This document shows positions 47,409 through 47,785 of a DNA stretch of 47,785 nucleotides, piece by piece. Source of the DNA: JAKFWI01 sp050246435 (GTDB lineage: Bacteria > Pseudomonadota > Alphaproteobacteria > Caulobacterales > Aquidulcibacteraceae); the NCBI GenBank assembly GCA_050246435.1, contig JBFWWB010000005.1:1-47785 (forward strand). The letters are read 5' to 3'. The translations under genes were made by a program, and so were the position numbers. Each line of letters starts with the position of its first letter. Within the stretch, counting starts at the first letter, position 1. The notes beneath the pieces were generated by a model. That model made no database searches and had not been told where the DNA came from. It saw nothing but the letters and a program-made list of their open reading frames with translations.

Positions 47409-47785
47409 GCCGGGGCCTGTTTGCGCGCGGCGCGGCGCGGCCGCGCGGGAGAAGCCAGGTATGCGAGGCAGGCGGCGAGGCGCACCGCGCCGGCAAGCCA
47501 GAAATAGGCGACCGCGCGCGGCCGCCCGCGCAGCAACGCCGCGAGCGCGCGCAGCACGGGATAGCGCACTGTCAGATGGAACAGCATGGACAGCGCGCGA
47601 TCGGGGTGCTTGCGCATGAATGCGCCGTCGCGCCGGCCGTACCAGGCGAGCTTGGCGACGTAAGCGGAAAATGCCGGCTCATGGCGCTGCAGCACCACGG
47701 CGGCGGAAAGCCCGGTGCGGAATTTGCCGCCGCGCTCGATGCGGCGCATCAGATCGGCGTCGTCCGACATGAGGGCGGAGGCCGT
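47405..47785 (-). CDS. Glycosyltransferase, C-terminal part (5' end outside window)
   Basis: The frame is open to the right edge; the visible 126 residues are the C-terminal part. ALMSDDADLMRRIERGG matches the ED-type acidic motif of family 2 glycosyltransferases, followed by a hydrophobic region (AVAYFWLAGAVRLAACLAYLA) that may anchor it to the membrane. It is the first visible gene of the sugar operon. The ATG at 47770 is internal, not the start. Substrates cannot be told. Confidence 0.7.
   Translation of the reverse strand, partial: TASALMSDDADLMRRIERGGKFRTGLSAAVVLQRHEPAFSAYVAKLAWYGRRDGAFMRKHPDRALSMLFHLTVRYPVLRALAALLRGRPRAVAYFWLAGAVRLAACLAYLASPARPRRAARKQAPA

Noticed and set aside
1..47785. 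Horizontal transfer signs such as integrase, IS or tRNA-flanked island
   Set aside because: I saw no mobile-element gene, attachment-site repeat or obvious composition break, so the accessory region cannot be called a mobile island from this window.

Overview
This GC-rich window is densely packed, mostly protein-coding, and looks like a chromosomal catabolic region of an aerobic alphaproteobacterium. I infer that placement from GC content, operon style (many ATGA/GTGA stop-start overlaps), the CsoR-CopA arrangement and the protein families; no rRNA or other phylogenetic marker is present. I see no tRNA, rRNA, CRISPR array, insertion sequence, integrase or prophage gene.

Layout. (1) 1-6.8 kb: the end of an AraC-type regulator, then a tight protocatechuate (beta-ketoadipate) operon on the + strand: aromatic-acid transporter, pcaI, pcaJ, pcaH, pcaG, pcaB and a fused pcaD-pcaC. 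It converts protocatechuate to beta-ketoadipyl-CoA; the last enzyme, thiolase PcaF, is not in the window. (2) 6.8-9.6 kb: beta-class glutathione transferase, Old-Yellow-Enzyme-type reductase, EthD-like and SnoaL-like small proteins. (3) 9.6-13.6 kb: copper resistance, with CsoR plus a His-rich secreted or outer-membrane protein diverging from a CopA P-type ATPase across a 15-24 bp spaced double operator. (4) 13.5-39.3 kb: a long accessory catabolic region. It holds a luciferase-like oxidoreductase with two CaiB/BaiF-type subunits, a MaoC-like hydratase, two acyl-CoA ligases, an SMP-30 lactonase, an NTF2-FMO fusion, two thiolase-like proteins that lack the catalytic Cys with a DUF35 partner, a P450 with its ferredoxin, a class A flavin monooxygenase, three acyl-CoA dehydrogenases, an SDR, a third CoA-transferase and a dipeptidase. 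(5) 39.4-41.7 kb: a MoxR ATPase and VWA pair. (6) 42.1-44.6 kb: two secreted proteins of unknown role and a divergent SRAP (YedK/HMCES-like) protein. (7) 44.7-47.8 kb: a surface-sugar operon (glycosyltransferase, SpsF-like, RmlD-like, NeuB-like), truncated by the window edge.

How the genes fit together. The most informative non-coding signal is a 16-bp palindrome, TCAACG-N4-CGTTGA, that occurs three times (16750, 21560, 24100). Each copy overlaps a TTGACA -35 box in front of a catabolic transcription unit, and one copy lies beside a TetR-family gene. I infer a local TetR regulon covering the MaoC/ligase operon (and probably the divergent luciferase-like/CoA-transferase operon), the FMO gene, and the thiolase-like/DUF35 operon. 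The content (CoA ligation, heteromeric acyl-CoA dehydrogenase, MaoC hydratase, Cys-less thiolase-like protein plus DUF35, P450/ferredoxin) resembles retro-aldol side-chain degradation as known for steroids. The real substrate is unknown and could be another cyclic or branched carboxylic acid. A recurring theme is the pairing of a catalytic-looking subunit with a degenerate paralogue.
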